DNA of 64,000 nucleotides from Bacteroides congonensis (GTDB lineage Bacteria; Bacteroidota; Bacteroidia; Bacteroidales; Bacteroidaceae): the NCBI RefSeq assembly GCF_900130125.1, contig NZ_FQXY01000007.1, positions 310,001 through 374,000 of the forward strand, given 5' to 3'. The notes beneath the pieces are model-generated. The model was not told the DNA's origin, did not search any database, and worked only from the letters and a program-made list of their open reading frames with translations. Within the stretch, counting starts at the first letter, position 1. The number at the start of each line of letters is the position of its first letter. The position numbers and the translations under genes were made by a program. Positions 1-9,139 of the stretch are shown here, piece by piece.

Positions 1-714
1 GATGCCGGCGGTCGTGTTGTTCACTTCGTGGGCTATCATGCGGATTACTTTCTCATAGGCTTTCTTTTCGGCTTTCATCACTTCGTCCGTCAGGCTTTCT
101 ACCAGGAAGAAAGGATGCTGGAATCCACGGTCGATAAAGGAAGAATGGGTGCAGCGGTAGATATTCGAGTCGTTCAGGCGGACGGTTACTGTCTCGCCTT
201 TCGGAATGTTCACCAGTTCTCTTGCCAGTGGTGAGTCGATTTCTTTCATCTTCTTGCCTAGTACGTTTTCCGGACGGACGCCAAGCATTTTCAACGCCAT
301 CGGGTTCAGTTCGGAGAGGTCATCGTCGAGGGTGGTGATAATGACTCCCATCGGAGAGGCTTTAATCAGCAAGTCAAGGAAGTGATTCTGTTCACGCAGG
401 CGGAGACGTTCGTTCTTGAGTTGCTCCATCATACGGTTGAAAATATTCACGACACGGTCGGCTTCGTACTGTCCCACCGGGCTGAGACGGCTGCTGAAGT
501 CTTGTTCACGCAGCAGTTCCATACCGCTGCCGATGGTATTCAACGGCTTAACGAGCTTACGATAGAAAAACGTCAGATAAATGAGGATGAAAAGTATCAG
601 CCCCTCTCCTATGTAGAAGAAGAGGGTGTTCAGTTGACTGGAAAGGTAGAGCAACACTCCACCCAATGCCAGCAACAGAAAGACTAGTATGTAAAAGAAT
701 CCTTTTATACGCAC
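1..714 (-). CDS. Sensor histidine kinase, 3' end cut by window start
   Basis: Membrane kinase, presumed partner of the sigma54 activator that ends 44 bp upstream. The 238 visible residues show two N-terminal membrane segments (about 5-22 and 28-47), a HAMP-like stretch, a PAS-like domain (about 100-190) and the start of the dimerisation domain with the phospho-acceptor His229 in the box IAHEVNNT. HEVNN rather than HEIRT points to the NtrY/NtrB type of kinase that partners NtrC regulators. The ATPase domain lies outside the window. Start is taken as GTG at 714, because an in-frame stop lies five codons before it and the next ATG falls after the membrane segments. Confidence 0.85.
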   Translation of the reverse strand, partial: MRIKGFFYILVFLLLALGGVLLYLSSQLNTLFFYIGEGLILFILIYLTFFYRKLVKPLNTIGSGMELLREQDFSSRLSPVGQYEADRVVNIFNRMMEQLKNERLRLREQNHFLDLLIKASPMGVIITTLDDDLSELNPMALKMLGVRPENVLGKKMKEIDSPLARELVNIPKGETVTVRLNDSNIYRCTHSSFIDRGFQHPFFLVESLTDEVMKAEKKAYEKVIRMIAHEVNNTTAGI

Positions 715-758
715 GTTTATCTGTGGTTAATGGTTTGTTTTATATTATTAGGCACGGA

Positions 759-2108
759 TTACACAGCTATATTATATTTCTCAAGACGGCGGTAGAGAGC
801 GGCGCGGCTGATACCGAGCGCCGTGGCTACCTGGCTCAAATTACCTTTATAACGTTCCAAAGCCTGAAGAATGGTCTGACGTTCTATTTCATCCAGGGTC
901 ATGCCGGCCAAAGACGTGCCTTCGGCTGCCCTTGCATCATCGTGGCGGATGTATTGGGCATCGAAATCGGAAGCGTCGAGGATGAGTTTGCCGCTTACCA
1001 GTATGGTACGCTCTACCAGGTTCTTCAATTCACGGATATTTCCGGGGAAAGGCAGACGGCTCAAGAATTGCATGGCGTCGGCGGAGAAGTCGGTGTGAGG
1101 TAATCCGTTGGCTGCGGCCTGGCGGTCGGCAAAGTGACGTGCCAGTAGCGGGATATCCTCACGGCGCTCGCGCAAGGCGGGCAGTTTTACTGTTATCAGG
1201 TTGATACGGTAGAACAGGTCTTCGCGGAAAGAACGTTCTCCCACCATTTTACGCAGGTCGGCGTTGGTGGCAGAGACTATGCGAATGTCAGTCTTGCGGG
1301 GGCGGCTGTCGCCGAGCACTTCAAAGGTCTGGTCTTGTAAGACTCGCAGCAATTTTACTTGGCAGGACGGGTCGAGGTCGCCGATTTCATCCAGGAAGAT
1401 AGTTCCTTTGTCCGCCATCTCGAAACGTCCGATACGGTCGGAGGAAGCGTCGGTAAAAGCTCCTTTCTTATGCCCGAACATTTCACTTTCAAACAGGCTT
1501 TGGGAGATTCCACCCAAATTCACTTTGACAAACGGGTGCTTTGCACGCTGGCTGTTGATATGGATTGCTTCGGCTATGAGTTCCTTGCCTGTGCCGCTCT
1601 CGCCTGTAATCAATACGGAAGCGTTGGTTTTTGCGATGCGGGCAATGGTATTCAATACGTCCGTCAATCCCTGGCTGCGTCCGATGATGTGGCTGCGGTC
1701 GAAAGAATCGCTTTGTTCCCGGGTGGCTTCCCCGGGAGTGACCGAGAGTTCCAAAGCTGTTTCGATGCGCTGCAACAGGGCGGCATTGTTCCATGGTTTT
1801 GTGATGAAGTCAAAAGCTCCCGCCTGCATTCCCTGTACGGCGAGTTGGATACTTCCCCAGGCGGTCATCAATATTACCGGAGTTTCGGGGCGGAATATCT
1901 TCACTTGTTTGAGCAGAGTCAACCCTTCTTCACCTGTTGTGGAAAGGGTGAAGTTCATATCCATCAGGATTAAGTCAGGAGCTACGGAGCGTACCACGTC
2001 CATAGCTTCCCGAGGGCCGGGAACTGCCTGTGCCTCATATCCTGCACGCTTCAGCATGAAGCTGAGTGAAGAGCGCACTGCGCTGTCGTCATCAATTATC
2101 AGAATCAT
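759..2108 (-). CDS. NtrC-family sigma54-dependent response regulator
   Basis: Activates RNA polymerase carrying sigma54 after phosphorylation by a kinase. Receiver domain 1-120 has the acidic pair Asp6/Asp7, acceptor Asp50, Thr82 and Lys104. The AAA+ domain has Walker A GESGTGKE at 169-176 and the sigma54-contact loop GAFTDA at 216-221. A Fis-type helix-turn-helix ends the protein (about 410-449). At 449 residues it is full length. It lies between the TolC-like gene and a kinase, and the paired TGTCCG-N4-CGGACA palindromes upstream of the two sigma54-type promoters here are its likely binding sites (inference). A TAGCTTTG -7 motif at 2161-2168 may give it a separate housekeeping promoter. Confidence 0.95.
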   Translation of the reverse strand: MILIIDDDSAVRSSLSFMLKRAGYEAQAVPGPREAMDVVRSVAPDLILMDMNFTLSTTGEEGLTLLKQVKIFRPETPVILMTAWGSIQLAVQGMQAGAFDFITKPWNNAALLQRIETALELSVTPGEATREQSDSFDRSHIIGRSQGLTDVLNTIARIAKTNASVLITGESGTGKELIAEAIHINSQRAKHPFVKVNLGGISQSLFESEMFGHKKGAFTDASSDRIGRFEMADKGTIFLDEIGDLDPSCQVKLLRVLQDQTFEVLGDSRPRKTDIRIVSATNADLRKMVGERSFREDLFYRINLITVKLPALRERREDIPLLARHFADRQAAANGLPHTDFSADAMQFLSRLPFPGNIRELKNLVERTILVSGKLILDASDFDAQYIRHDDARAAEGTSLAGMTLDEIERQTILQALERYKGNLSQVATALGISRAALYRRLEKYNIAV

Positions 2109-2160
2109 GGTTCATGTTTCTTTATTTATCAAAGGTATCGTCTTACTGCTTACAACCATG

Positions 2161-2168
2161 CAAAGCTA
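2161..2168 (-). promoter_or_regulatory. Bacteroides -7 promoter element before the sigma54 activator
   Basis: TAGCTTTG on the minus strand fits TAnnTTTG. Transcription would begin near 2154, about 45 nt before the start codon at 2108. No clear -33 TTTG is visible, so it is a moderate call. Confidence 0.45.
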
Positions 2169-2203
2169 CAAAAAAATACCAGCCGGCATCGCTCTCATCG
2201 CTT

Positions 2204-3682
2204 TTATTGCCGTATGATTTCATCAAAATCGGCTTCCAGTTCGGTATTGGTACGGAAATCCCAAAGCGTCAGGCTACGGATCTGATAAAAATAATACCAA
2301 TAATAATAGAGTTCGGAAATGTGTTTTTGCCTGGCTGCATCCTTTGAGTTTTGCGCGTCGTTCAGGTCGAGGGTATTGATTTTGCCTATCAGGAAGGTTT
2401 CAATACTGGTCTTATAGCGTTGTTGGGCAATGGCGTCGGCTTCCTTGGCAATGGATAACTGTTGTGCCTGATTATTAAAATGCTCCACGAGCAAGAAGAT
2501 GTCCTGATTGAAATTTATCTCTTCCTGACGAATCTTCGAAAGCACTACATCCCGGTTGCTCTTGGCTACACGCACCTTGCCGCGTCGTTTCCCCCAATCC
2601 AAAATGGGTATTTTAACGCCTACCTGCACTATCTGGTTATCTTGCAGGTTTCTGTAAACGGCGGAGAAATTGCGGTTTTCTCCGGTATATCCTACACTGG
2701 CAAAGAGGTCGATGCTACGCAGGTTGCCACGTGCCGTAGCTACTTCATAGTCGGCTTCCAACTGGCGGCGACGGATATTCTGTGCAAATGAGTTGCGTTC
2801 CAGTGCTTTATTCAGTACCATATTGTACTCCATCTTTGAGCCGTCTACGGCATCGGGAATGACAGGGCTGAGTATCTCATCTTCTCCGACTCCCAGAAAG
2901 GCACGAAGTTGGAACATTTTGGCGTTGAGGTCGCTTTCCGCTTCTGTCAGTGCTGCCTTTGCGTTCAGGGCGGAAAGTTTGAGTTGCAGGAGTTCGTTTT
3001 CGGAAATCTGTCCCATTTTACGTTTGGCAAGGGCTACTTCGTAGAGGTGGTCGGCATTCTTCTGATTTTGCTTGGCAGTGCCTAAGTTTTCTCTTGCCAG
3101 CAGGAGATTAAAGTAATAGGTAATGGCGCGCATCGTCACTTCTTCGGTGGCTGTGATAAAGGCAGCTTTCGCTTCCGCGTAACGTACCGGCTCGATGCGC
3201 CTGTTCCACTTGATGTTGTTCACGCCGAAGATGGGTTGCGTAAGTTTCAGGGCTATGGGGATAGACATGAAATGGCGGTCGTTGTCTCCGCCCAACTGGG
3301 TGATATAGTCGAGGGAAGAAGTGAGTGAGAGTTTACCGCCTGTCAGCCAAATGTTTTGGTCGATGGAGATGTCTCCGGTAAGTCCCAATGTGTTGTTGCG
3401 GACAAAACCATAGGAGCCGTCTGAATTCTGATAAGAACTGTATGATTTATTGTAATTGGGTAAAGTACCGGTAAGGTTGACTTCCGGCAGAAGGTCGGCG
3501 CGAAAGGTGCGGTATTCCCAATAGGCGGTTTTCAGTTCATTCAAGGCAACAGCCGCATCGACGGATTGCGAACGTGCCATTGCGATGGCTTCATTTAAGG
3601 TTATCTCCCTTTCTTTCTGTGCCGACAATGTCCATGGAAGACAGGCAGCGGCAAGAGTTACTAATATACTTTTCTTTTTCAT
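2204..3682 (-). CDS. TolC-family outer membrane efflux protein
   Basis: Outer-membrane channel of a tripartite export pump, expected to dock with the HlyD-type adaptor encoded at 9823-11070. The 492-residue product has a cleavable signal peptide (MKKKSILVTLAAACLPWTLSAQ split over residues 1-22) and the long helical repeats typical of OEP proteins, with the family phrase ITLNEAIAMA just after the signal. The start at 3682 is chosen over an upstream in-frame ATG at 3727 because the signal peptide begins there and because the -24/-12 promoter lies at 3712-3729. It is first in the channel, regulator, kinase order and is probably under sigma54 control. Confidence 0.92.
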   Translation of the reverse strand: MKKKSILVTLAAACLPWTLSAQKEREITLNEAIAMARSQSVDAAVALNELKTAYWEYRTFRADLLPEVNLTGTLPNYNKSYSSYQNSDGSYGFVRNNTLGLTGDISIDQNIWLTGGKLSLTSSLDYITQLGGDNDRHFMSIPIALKLTQPIFGVNNIKWNRRIEPVRYAEAKAAFITATEEVTMRAITYYFNLLLARENLGTAKQNQKNADHLYEVALAKRKMGQISENELLQLKLSALNAKAALTEAESDLNAKMFQLRAFLGVGEDEILSPVIPDAVDGSKMEYNMVLNKALERNSFAQNIRRRQLEADYEVATARGNLRSIDLFASVGYTGENRNFSAVYRNLQDNQIVQVGVKIPILDWGKRRGKVRVAKSNRDVVLSKIRQEEINFNQDIFLLVEHFNNQAQQLSIAKEADAIAQQRYKTSIETFLIGKINTLDLNDAQNSKDAARQKHISELYYYWYYFYQIRSLTLWDFRTNTELEADFDEIIRQ

Positions 3683-3711
3683 TATGCACAGTATTTTCCG
3701 CCAAAGGAGAA

Positions 3712-3729
3712 TCAAACGATGTGCCAAAA
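3712..3729 (-). promoter_or_regulatory. Sigma54-type promoter of the TolC-like gene
   Basis: The minus strand reads TTTTGGCAC, then five bases, then TTGA. This matches the -24 box TGGCAC fully and the -12 box TTGC with one change (GG-N10-GA). The start codon is about 30 nt downstream of the -12 box. A near-identical box precedes the adaptor gene at 11118-11135, and each has a palindrome centred 55 bp upstream. Confidence 0.7.
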
Positions 3730-3769
3730 GAATAAAGTATTTATTTTCAATCGGTTATAATATAAGGCT

Positions 3770-3789
3770 AGTGTCCGTTTTCGGACACT
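3770..3789 (-). promoter_or_regulatory. Enhancer-like palindrome TGTCCG-N4-CGGACA (TolC-like gene)
   Basis: Perfect inverted repeat AGTGTCCG-TTTT-CGGACACT. Its centre (3779.5) is 55 bp upstream of the -24 GG of the promoter at 3712-3729. The core is identical to the one before the adaptor gene, with the same 4-bp spacer. No U-tract follows on either strand, so it does not look like a terminator. It is most simply a dimer site for the NtrC-type activator encoded two genes away. Confidence 0.7.
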
Positions 3790-3813
3790 ATGCGCAAAAG
3801 CGGACGTTCGCTT

Positions 3814-6432
3814 CTATTCGCAATAATTGGGAAGGCGTACAGTGAAACGAGTACCCTTGCCCACTTCGGAAGTCACGGAGATGCTTCCTCTCAAGCGTTC
3901 GATAATAGTCTGACAGATACTCAATCCCAGTCCTGCCCCTTGCGTAAAGTTATCGACTTTATAGAATCGTTCGAAGATATGGCGGATGCCCTCTTCCGAG
4001 ATGCCGACTCCGGTATCTTCTACAAAGATACGGGTGTATCCGGGTTCTTCATCTTCTTCGTAGCCGAAGGTAATGAATCCGCTGCTAGTAAACTTAGCGG
4101 CATTATTAATCAGGTTGTTTACCACCTGTTGCAGACGGACATTGTCTGTCCTCAGATATTTCTTATCACCTTCGGGCATACGCACCACCAGTTCTACTCC
4201 CGAAGGCATATTCAGTTGTTGCGAATCGTGAACGGTCTTCAGCAGTAAAGGTAAGCTATGTTCTGCAAACGCGAATTCCATAGTGCCCGATTCGATACGG
4301 GACAGGTCAAGAATGTCGTTAATCAACGCCAGCAGCAAACTGCAATTCTTATTAATAGTCGCGATAAACTGGGAGATTTCTTCTTCCGTGAATCCGCTCG
4401 TATCACTCAATAAATCGGAGAATCCTACGATAGCGTTCAACGGAGTACGGATTTCGTGGCTCATATTGGCAAGGAAGGCAGATTTCAGTTTGTCTGCCTG
4501 AAGGGCTTTGTCACGTGCTTCTCTCATTTCCTGCTCGACTGTCTTATATCGTTGGATACTTTGACATACGCCTAATATACTGTATAATGAATCCTGTGTC
4601 AAACCATCAATAGTGGAAAAGCGGTATTCCCACCACTCATATTCCCCATCCGCTTTCCGCTGGCGGAAATTCATACGGAGAGTCTTGTTCTCTCCCGTCA
4701 GTGCTTTATCAAATTGCGGAATTATTTCTTTCAAATCATCCGGATGGATGGTACGGTTCATTTCCTCACGAGAGATAATAGTGACCGATTCGTCATATCC
4801 CATCCGTACAAGGAAACCTTGCGGGAAAATAAAGCAGTTGGTTTTCATGTCAAACTGCCACGGATATATGGAACTTTCATCCAGTGCCATATCAAAGAAG
4901 CGCTTCTGTATTTCTTCATCTGAAATGTTGCGTGCGGAAAGAGCCATGCCCGTAATTCCCCCTTTCGAATGAATCGGAACGATTTCTCCGGATACAGGGA
5001 AGTAATTGTCACTGTGCACTTCTTTCATAAAAGAACCTTGAGGTATCTGTACGCTTTCTCCCGTACGGGCTACCCGTTTCAGCATCTTATGAAGGATGTC
5101 CTGCCCCTCATTGTAGATATTGAAAATACTGCCTGCCATCATTCCCTCATAAAAACGACCGCCCGCCTCATACGGCAGATGAAGCATTTTCAACAGAGAA
5201 CGGTTCGTGAAATGGATATGCAAATCCGTGTCATAGGTTATCACACCATCACGGATGGAGTGGAAGACATTATCAAATTCATTACGCTGCTCTACCAGTT
5301 TGTTTTGCACCAACAGGCGGGTTTGAGCCTGCATCCGCCGTTTGGATTCGCGGCGGTTGGCGCGCATCAACCATACGATAGATGCTATCAACAGCGCAAG
5401 GATGGACGGATAGAGAAGGATAAAAAGGAATTTATATTTTTCCCAATAAGGCTCATTGACAATGATTCCACCGACAGCACTTGCCTTGTCAGGCTCGATA
5501 TGGAAAAACTCCAATTGCTTGTAGTCGTATATAAATCCTTGTTTGGCTTCTGTCACTCCCAGTTTCAACGGGGAAGTCCCTTTCAAGACTTTGGAAGCTC
5601 TTTGCCCTGCTGCCAATGCTGAAGTATAGGCATCACTATCATAGGCGCAGAATACCCCATTTGTCAGTCCTACATTCTGAGTGGAAAACACAGGGGCTTT
5701 GGAGTTTTTACCCACAAATGAAAGGAAAGGCGACCACTTGGGAGCAATGACAAAGCGTCCGTAACTATTACGGGGATAACAGATAGCTGAAATGATATGG
5801 CTCGTAGTCTGATTCTGGGTGTTATAGACTTTCATATCATAGTCGGGATTATCTTGCCGGAAGATTTCCCACTCCGCCTTAAAATCATCAAGACCTTTAT
5901 TACTCAAAAAGCTATTGTCTATCACGCAAATAACCTCTTTGCGTTGAGGAAATATTTTTTGCGCATGACGCATGATAATATCAAAATCGGGATTAGCCGT
6001 GAAGCCACAGACATTGGGGTGAGCGGTAAGGAGCTTCTCATCAGGATACTTGATACCGAAAAACACGACCGGAACTTGCAACGGCAACGAATCTCCACAG
6101 GCAAAAAGGGTATAGAAAGCCTCATCGCCCGATGTGACAATCAAATCGGTCTTCCGCTCACGGGCGCGTTCGCAGAAACGGTGCATTATCACTTTCTCCG
6201 ACTTAAATGCCCAAAAATCAGCGTCCAGATATTCTGTCGTAATATTCACCTTCACCCCACTTTCCCTGAAACCTTTCACCAGACCTTGATTAAGGTCATT
6301 ATGCCAAGGAGTCTGTGAAGTATAAGACTGGATGAAGAGTATATTGAACGTACCTTCCGAAGCTGCCGCCCGAACTAGGACAGCCCAAAAGAAGAGCACA
6401 AACAAACAGTAATATCGTCGATTCATAAGCAA
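3814..6432 (-). CDS. PAS sensor histidine kinase with periplasmic binding-protein-like domain
   Basis: An 872-residue membrane kinase. A signal/membrane anchor (about 6-24) is followed by a periplasmic region of about 300 residues resembling ABC substrate-binding proteins (IQSYTSQTPWHNDLNQGL near the start). Then come a membrane segment (about 338-358), two PAS-type domains, a HisKA domain with acceptor His659 in MSHEIRTPLN, and an ATPase domain with DTGVGIS and GAGLGLSI boxes. There is no receiver domain, so it must signal to a separate regulator. It sits between the permease genes and the TolC-like gene, with its own -7 motif at 6464-6471. Whether it feeds the neighbouring sigma54 activator or another regulator cannot be told from sequence. 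Confidence 0.9.
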   Translation of the reverse strand: MLMNRRYYCLFVLFFWAVLVRAAASEGTFNILFIQSYTSQTPWHNDLNQGLVKGFRESGVKVNITTEYLDADFWAFKSEKVIMHRFCERARERKTDLIVTSGDEAFYTLFACGDSLPLQVPVVFFGIKYPDEKLLTAHPNVCGFTANPDFDIIMRHAQKIFPQRKEVICVIDNSFLSNKGLDDFKAEWEIFRQDNPDYDMKVYNTQNQTTSHIISAICYPRNSYGRFVIAPKWSPFLSFVGKNSKAPVFSTQNVGLTNGVFCAYDSDAYTSALAAGQRASKVLKGTSPLKLGVTEAKQGFIYDYKQLEFFHIEPDKASAVGGIIVNEPYWEKYKFLFILLYPSILALLIASIVWLMRANRRESKRRMQAQTRLLVQNKLVEQRNEFDNVFHSIRDGVITYDTDLHIHFTNRSLLKMLHLPYEAGGRFYEGMMAGSIFNIYNEGQDILHKMLKRVARTGESVQIPQGSFMKEVHSDNYFPVSGEIVPIHSKGGITGMALSARNISDEEIQKRFFDMALDESSIYPWQFDMKTNCFIFPQGFLVRMGYDESVTIISREEMNRTIHPDDLKEIIPQFDKALTGENKTLRMNFRQRKADGEYEWWEYRFSTIDGLTQDSLYSILGVCQSIQRYKTVEQEMREARDKALQADKLKSAFLANMSHEIRTPLNAIVGFSDLLSDTSGFTEEEISQFIATINKNCSLLLALINDILDLSRIESGTMEFAFAEHSLPLLLKTVHDSQQLNMPSGVELVVRMPEGDKKYLRTDNVRLQQVVNNLINNAAKFTSSGFITFGYEEDEEPGYTRIFVEDTGVGISEEGIRHIFERFYKVDNFTQGAGLGLSICQTIIERLRGSISVTSEVGKGTRFTVRLPNYCE

Positions 6433-6463
6433 AAGACCTGCATTGTTTTCAAGATTATGCGCA

Positions 6464-6471
6464 CAAAGATA
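6464..6471 (-). promoter_or_regulatory. Bacteroides -7 element before the PAS kinase
   Basis: TATCTTTG on the minus strand, about 32 nt before the kinase start codon at 6432. A TTTG about 22 bp upstream could be the -33 box. It suggests the kinase is also made when the upstream sigma54 operon is silent. Confidence 0.5.
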
Positions 6472-6510
6472 AGTTATTATATTGAAAACAATGCAAATAG
6501 CCTTAGATTT

Positions 6511-7764
6511 TTATTCCTCACGCAATGCTTCTGCCGGCTGAATGCGGATTGCCTGGCGGGCAGGGAACCAAATACCTGCCAGAATCATCAAAGCCATAAG
6601 GAAATAACTGATGGCAAACGTTATAAGGAAACGGACAATCCCCCACTCCATATACCCGTCCGTCAAATCAAGGTAGCCTATATTATAGCAAATGACAGCA
6701 GCAGGCAAAGCAGCCAGCGAGAGCAACACTATTCCTTCATTATTCAGACGACCCCAAAGTTGCGCCCGACTGGAACCGACCGCAACACGGAGTGCCAGTT
6801 CGGAACGCCGGTGCTGCGTACGGAACCAAAAGGTACCGACAATACCCAGCAGAATATTCAGCAACAGGAAGCCCATCATCCAGAATCGTATTTGTACCTG
6901 ATTGTAATTTCCCCGTTGGAAATCGTTCCGTATATTCTCATAGTCATGTACTTTCAGAATAAACAGATTGCCGACACTCAACTGACCGGCAGACAAATTC
7001 ATCAAATGTTCCGGGAAATCTTTGGAAGTCCCCGGTTTCACCCGCAGGCAGACTTCCAGACTGGAAGGATAAAAGTCATCGTCAAATTCAGTCAAGACCT
7101 TTTCTGTGAAAGCATTAGCTATATAAATATCGCTATAATTAGGCCAAAAATCGTTATAGCGGACTTTGACCGACACACCGCCTATCTTGTGCACTTGGGT
7201 AGAGTCGTCCACATTCACCACTTCCCTGCCTAATAAGGTGCGGTCGCCTGTATAATCATCCGGCCAGAAATTCTCACTAACTACCACATTCCCATTTTTC
7301 AAAGCTTGTACCAATGGTTCATAGCCACGACCATCCGTACTTTGATAACGGAATACCTGAAAGAATTCAGGAGTCATCGTACGCCGCAACGGATTACGGA
7401 CTATCGTATCAATGCGCAACATCATACCCGAATTACTTCCGATATAAGGACGTGCATTATTGGATACGGAAACGGCTTCCACTTCCGGCAATCGCCGGAG
7501 ACGGTTTGTCAGTTCGGTAATATCCTGTCCCAGCGTCGTACTCTTTTTATCTTTCGGGATATAGGAGTCGCTTTTGTTGTTTTTCAAGCTCAGTTCGAGG
7601 TAGTAGGTATCAGTAATATCAAATCCTACGGGTTCGTAATAGGTACGTGCCGTTACATAAGTCCAGTCGACTACATACCACAGGACAACAAAAACAATTA
7701 ATAACTCCGCCCACAACCATCCGTTCGACCGGCGTTCATTCCATATTTGTTTTAATAGTTGCAT
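6511..7764 (-). CDS. FtsX/MacB-type ABC transporter permease
   Basis: Inner-membrane subunit of the pump. The 417 residues have one N-terminal membrane helix (about 17-37), a large periplasmic MacB-core-like region, then three membrane helices in the C-terminal FtsX domain (one reads MMGFLLLNILLGIVGTFWF), ending in the family motif PARQAIRIQPAEALREE. This four-helix topology is that of the MacB/LolC/E superfamily. It follows a similar but divergent permease by 33 bp, so the transporter is probably a heterodimer of the two with the separate ATPase at 9140-9805. Confidence 0.92.
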   Translation of the reverse strand: MQLLKQIWNERRSNGWLWAELLIVFVVLWYVVDWTYVTARTYYEPVGFDITDTYYLELSLKNNKSDSYIPKDKKSTTLGQDITELTNRLRRLPEVEAVSVSNNARPYIGSNSGMMLRIDTIVRNPLRRTMTPEFFQVFRYQSTDGRGYEPLVQALKNGNVVVSENFWPDDYTGDRTLLGREVVNVDDSTQVHKIGGVSVKVRYNDFWPNYSDIYIANAFTEKVLTEFDDDFYPSSLEVCLRVKPGTSKDFPEHLMNLSAGQLSVGNLFILKVHDYENIRNDFQRGNYNQVQIRFWMMGFLLLNILLGIVGTFWFRTQHRRSELALRVAVGSSRAQLWGRLNNEGIVLLSLAALPAAVICYNIGYLDLTDGYMEWGIVRFLITFAISYFLMALMILAGIWFPARQAIRIQPAEALREE

Positions 7765-7797
7765 CTTCTTTTGAATTAAATTAGTTGACTGTTCGGG

Positions 7798-9087
7798 TTA
7801 TCTTTCATTGATGGCATCTACAATATTGGTACGGGTGATTCTCCATGCCGGAATAGCCGCACTCAGCAAGTTGAGCAGAAAACAGGCAAGGAATGCCAAC
7901 AGGAATACGGCAGGATCGAACAAGAGGTCGATACACATCGTCCGTAAATCGTTCACTCCATCGGATACGAAGTCTACGGAGAATAACATTCCGCCAAGAA
8001 GGAAGGCGGCAATATAACTCAATACCAAACCAAGGATTCCACCCAAAAGCGAGTAAAGCATATTTTCGGAAAGTACCTGCATCATCAGTTCTCTTCTCGG
8101 AGCACCAAAGGCTTTCCGTACTCCTATTTCAGAGAGACGCTTGCGCATGCGTGACAAGGTTAGCCCGGACAAGTTGACCGCAGGGACAATCAGAAGGACG
8201 AGCAATGTCAATATGTATTGCCGTATTGCTTCTTTCACGGCCGGAGGATTATTGGCTGAATGTCGTTGCGCGGCTACAAAATAGGTATCGGGTTGCCCGC
8301 GATAGAGCAAATCAAAATTAGGGTGTCCTGCCATGAATACGGCTCTCAAGCGGTCTGCTTCATTATGGATGGCAGGGAAATCTTCTGTTGACTTGGCTAG
8401 AATTAGTACGGCAACCAGTCCCATGATATTTTCATCTCCCCAAGTCGTTGTAAACGCATTCGTCGAACTTAAAGGAATCCAGACTTGCGCATAAGCGTAT
8501 CGTGCCAATTTAGATACAGGGCGCACTACTCCGCTGATAAGATAGGCGGTATGATTCAGCAAGAATGTTTTTCCTACGACTTCCGACGTTCCAAACAACC
8601 GCCGCGCCATATCTTCGGATATGACAGCTTTCGCTGCTCCGGCATCAAAATCGGCATTATCATACGGTTTGCCGGATACAAAATCAAATTCGAATACTTT
8701 CCAGAAGGCATCGTCCGTTTGCAGTACGCTACAACTTTCCATTTCGCCTGCCGGCTTGGCTGCCAACATCGTTTCTTGAAAAGCACTGGTGATGCTGACT
8801 GCTTCAGGGACAGTCATTTCTTTGAAACAAGCCTTTGCCGTGTTATATCCGACAGGGCCGTTACTCTGCCAGTTCGCATTCGACTTATTCTGGAGTCCGG
8901 CATAACGGAAAACAAGCATTCGGTCACGATGGGTTTCCGGCGCAAAAGGAGCAATCGTCGCTCGCAAAGTGATAACAATCACCATTATCATAGCAATGGC
9001 CAATGCCGTGCCTATGATGGAGATGGAAGAAAGCAGTTTGTTTTCTTTCAGCAAATGGAATGCTTGTTTGAAGTAGAGTTTTATCAT
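7798..9087 (-). CDS. FtsX/MacB-type ABC transporter permease
   Basis: Second permease of the pump, 429 residues. It has an N-terminal membrane helix (ISIIGTALAIAMIMVIVITL, about 22-41), a periplasmic domain containing phrases typical of the MacB core, then a C-terminal FtsX domain that includes RLSEIGVRKAFGAPRRELM before the second helix pair and ends AWRITRTNIVDAINER. The RKAFGA motif is the usual cytoplasmic coupling region. It lies 52 bp after the ATPase gene and 33 bp before the other permease gene, all in one transcription unit. Confidence 0.92.
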   Translation of the reverse strand: MIKLYFKQAFHLLKENKLLSSISIIGTALAIAMIMVIVITLRATIAPFAPETHRDRMLVFRYAGLQNKSNANWQSNGPVGYNTAKACFKEMTVPEAVSITSAFQETMLAAKPAGEMESCSVLQTDDAFWKVFEFDFVSGKPYDNADFDAGAAKAVISEDMARRLFGTSEVVGKTFLLNHTAYLISGVVRPVSKLARYAYAQVWIPLSSTNAFTTTWGDENIMGLVAVLILAKSTEDFPAIHNEADRLRAVFMAGHPNFDLLYRGQPDTYFVAAQRHSANNPPAVKEAIRQYILTLLVLLIVPAVNLSGLTLSRMRKRLSEIGVRKAFGAPRRELMMQVLSENMLYSLLGGILGLVLSYIAAFLLGGMLFSVDFVSDGVNDLRTMCIDLLFDPAVFLLAFLACFLLNLLSAAIPAWRITRTNIVDAINER

Positions 9088-9139
9088 AGCTGATTTATCT
9101 ATGCTTTATTATTGATACCTATTGAAAACTGACACCTGT

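Noticed and set aside
1264..2217. Long plus-strand frame of 317 codons opposite the sigma54 activator
   Set aside because: Antisense shadow of a gene whose minus-strand product has all NtrC motifs.
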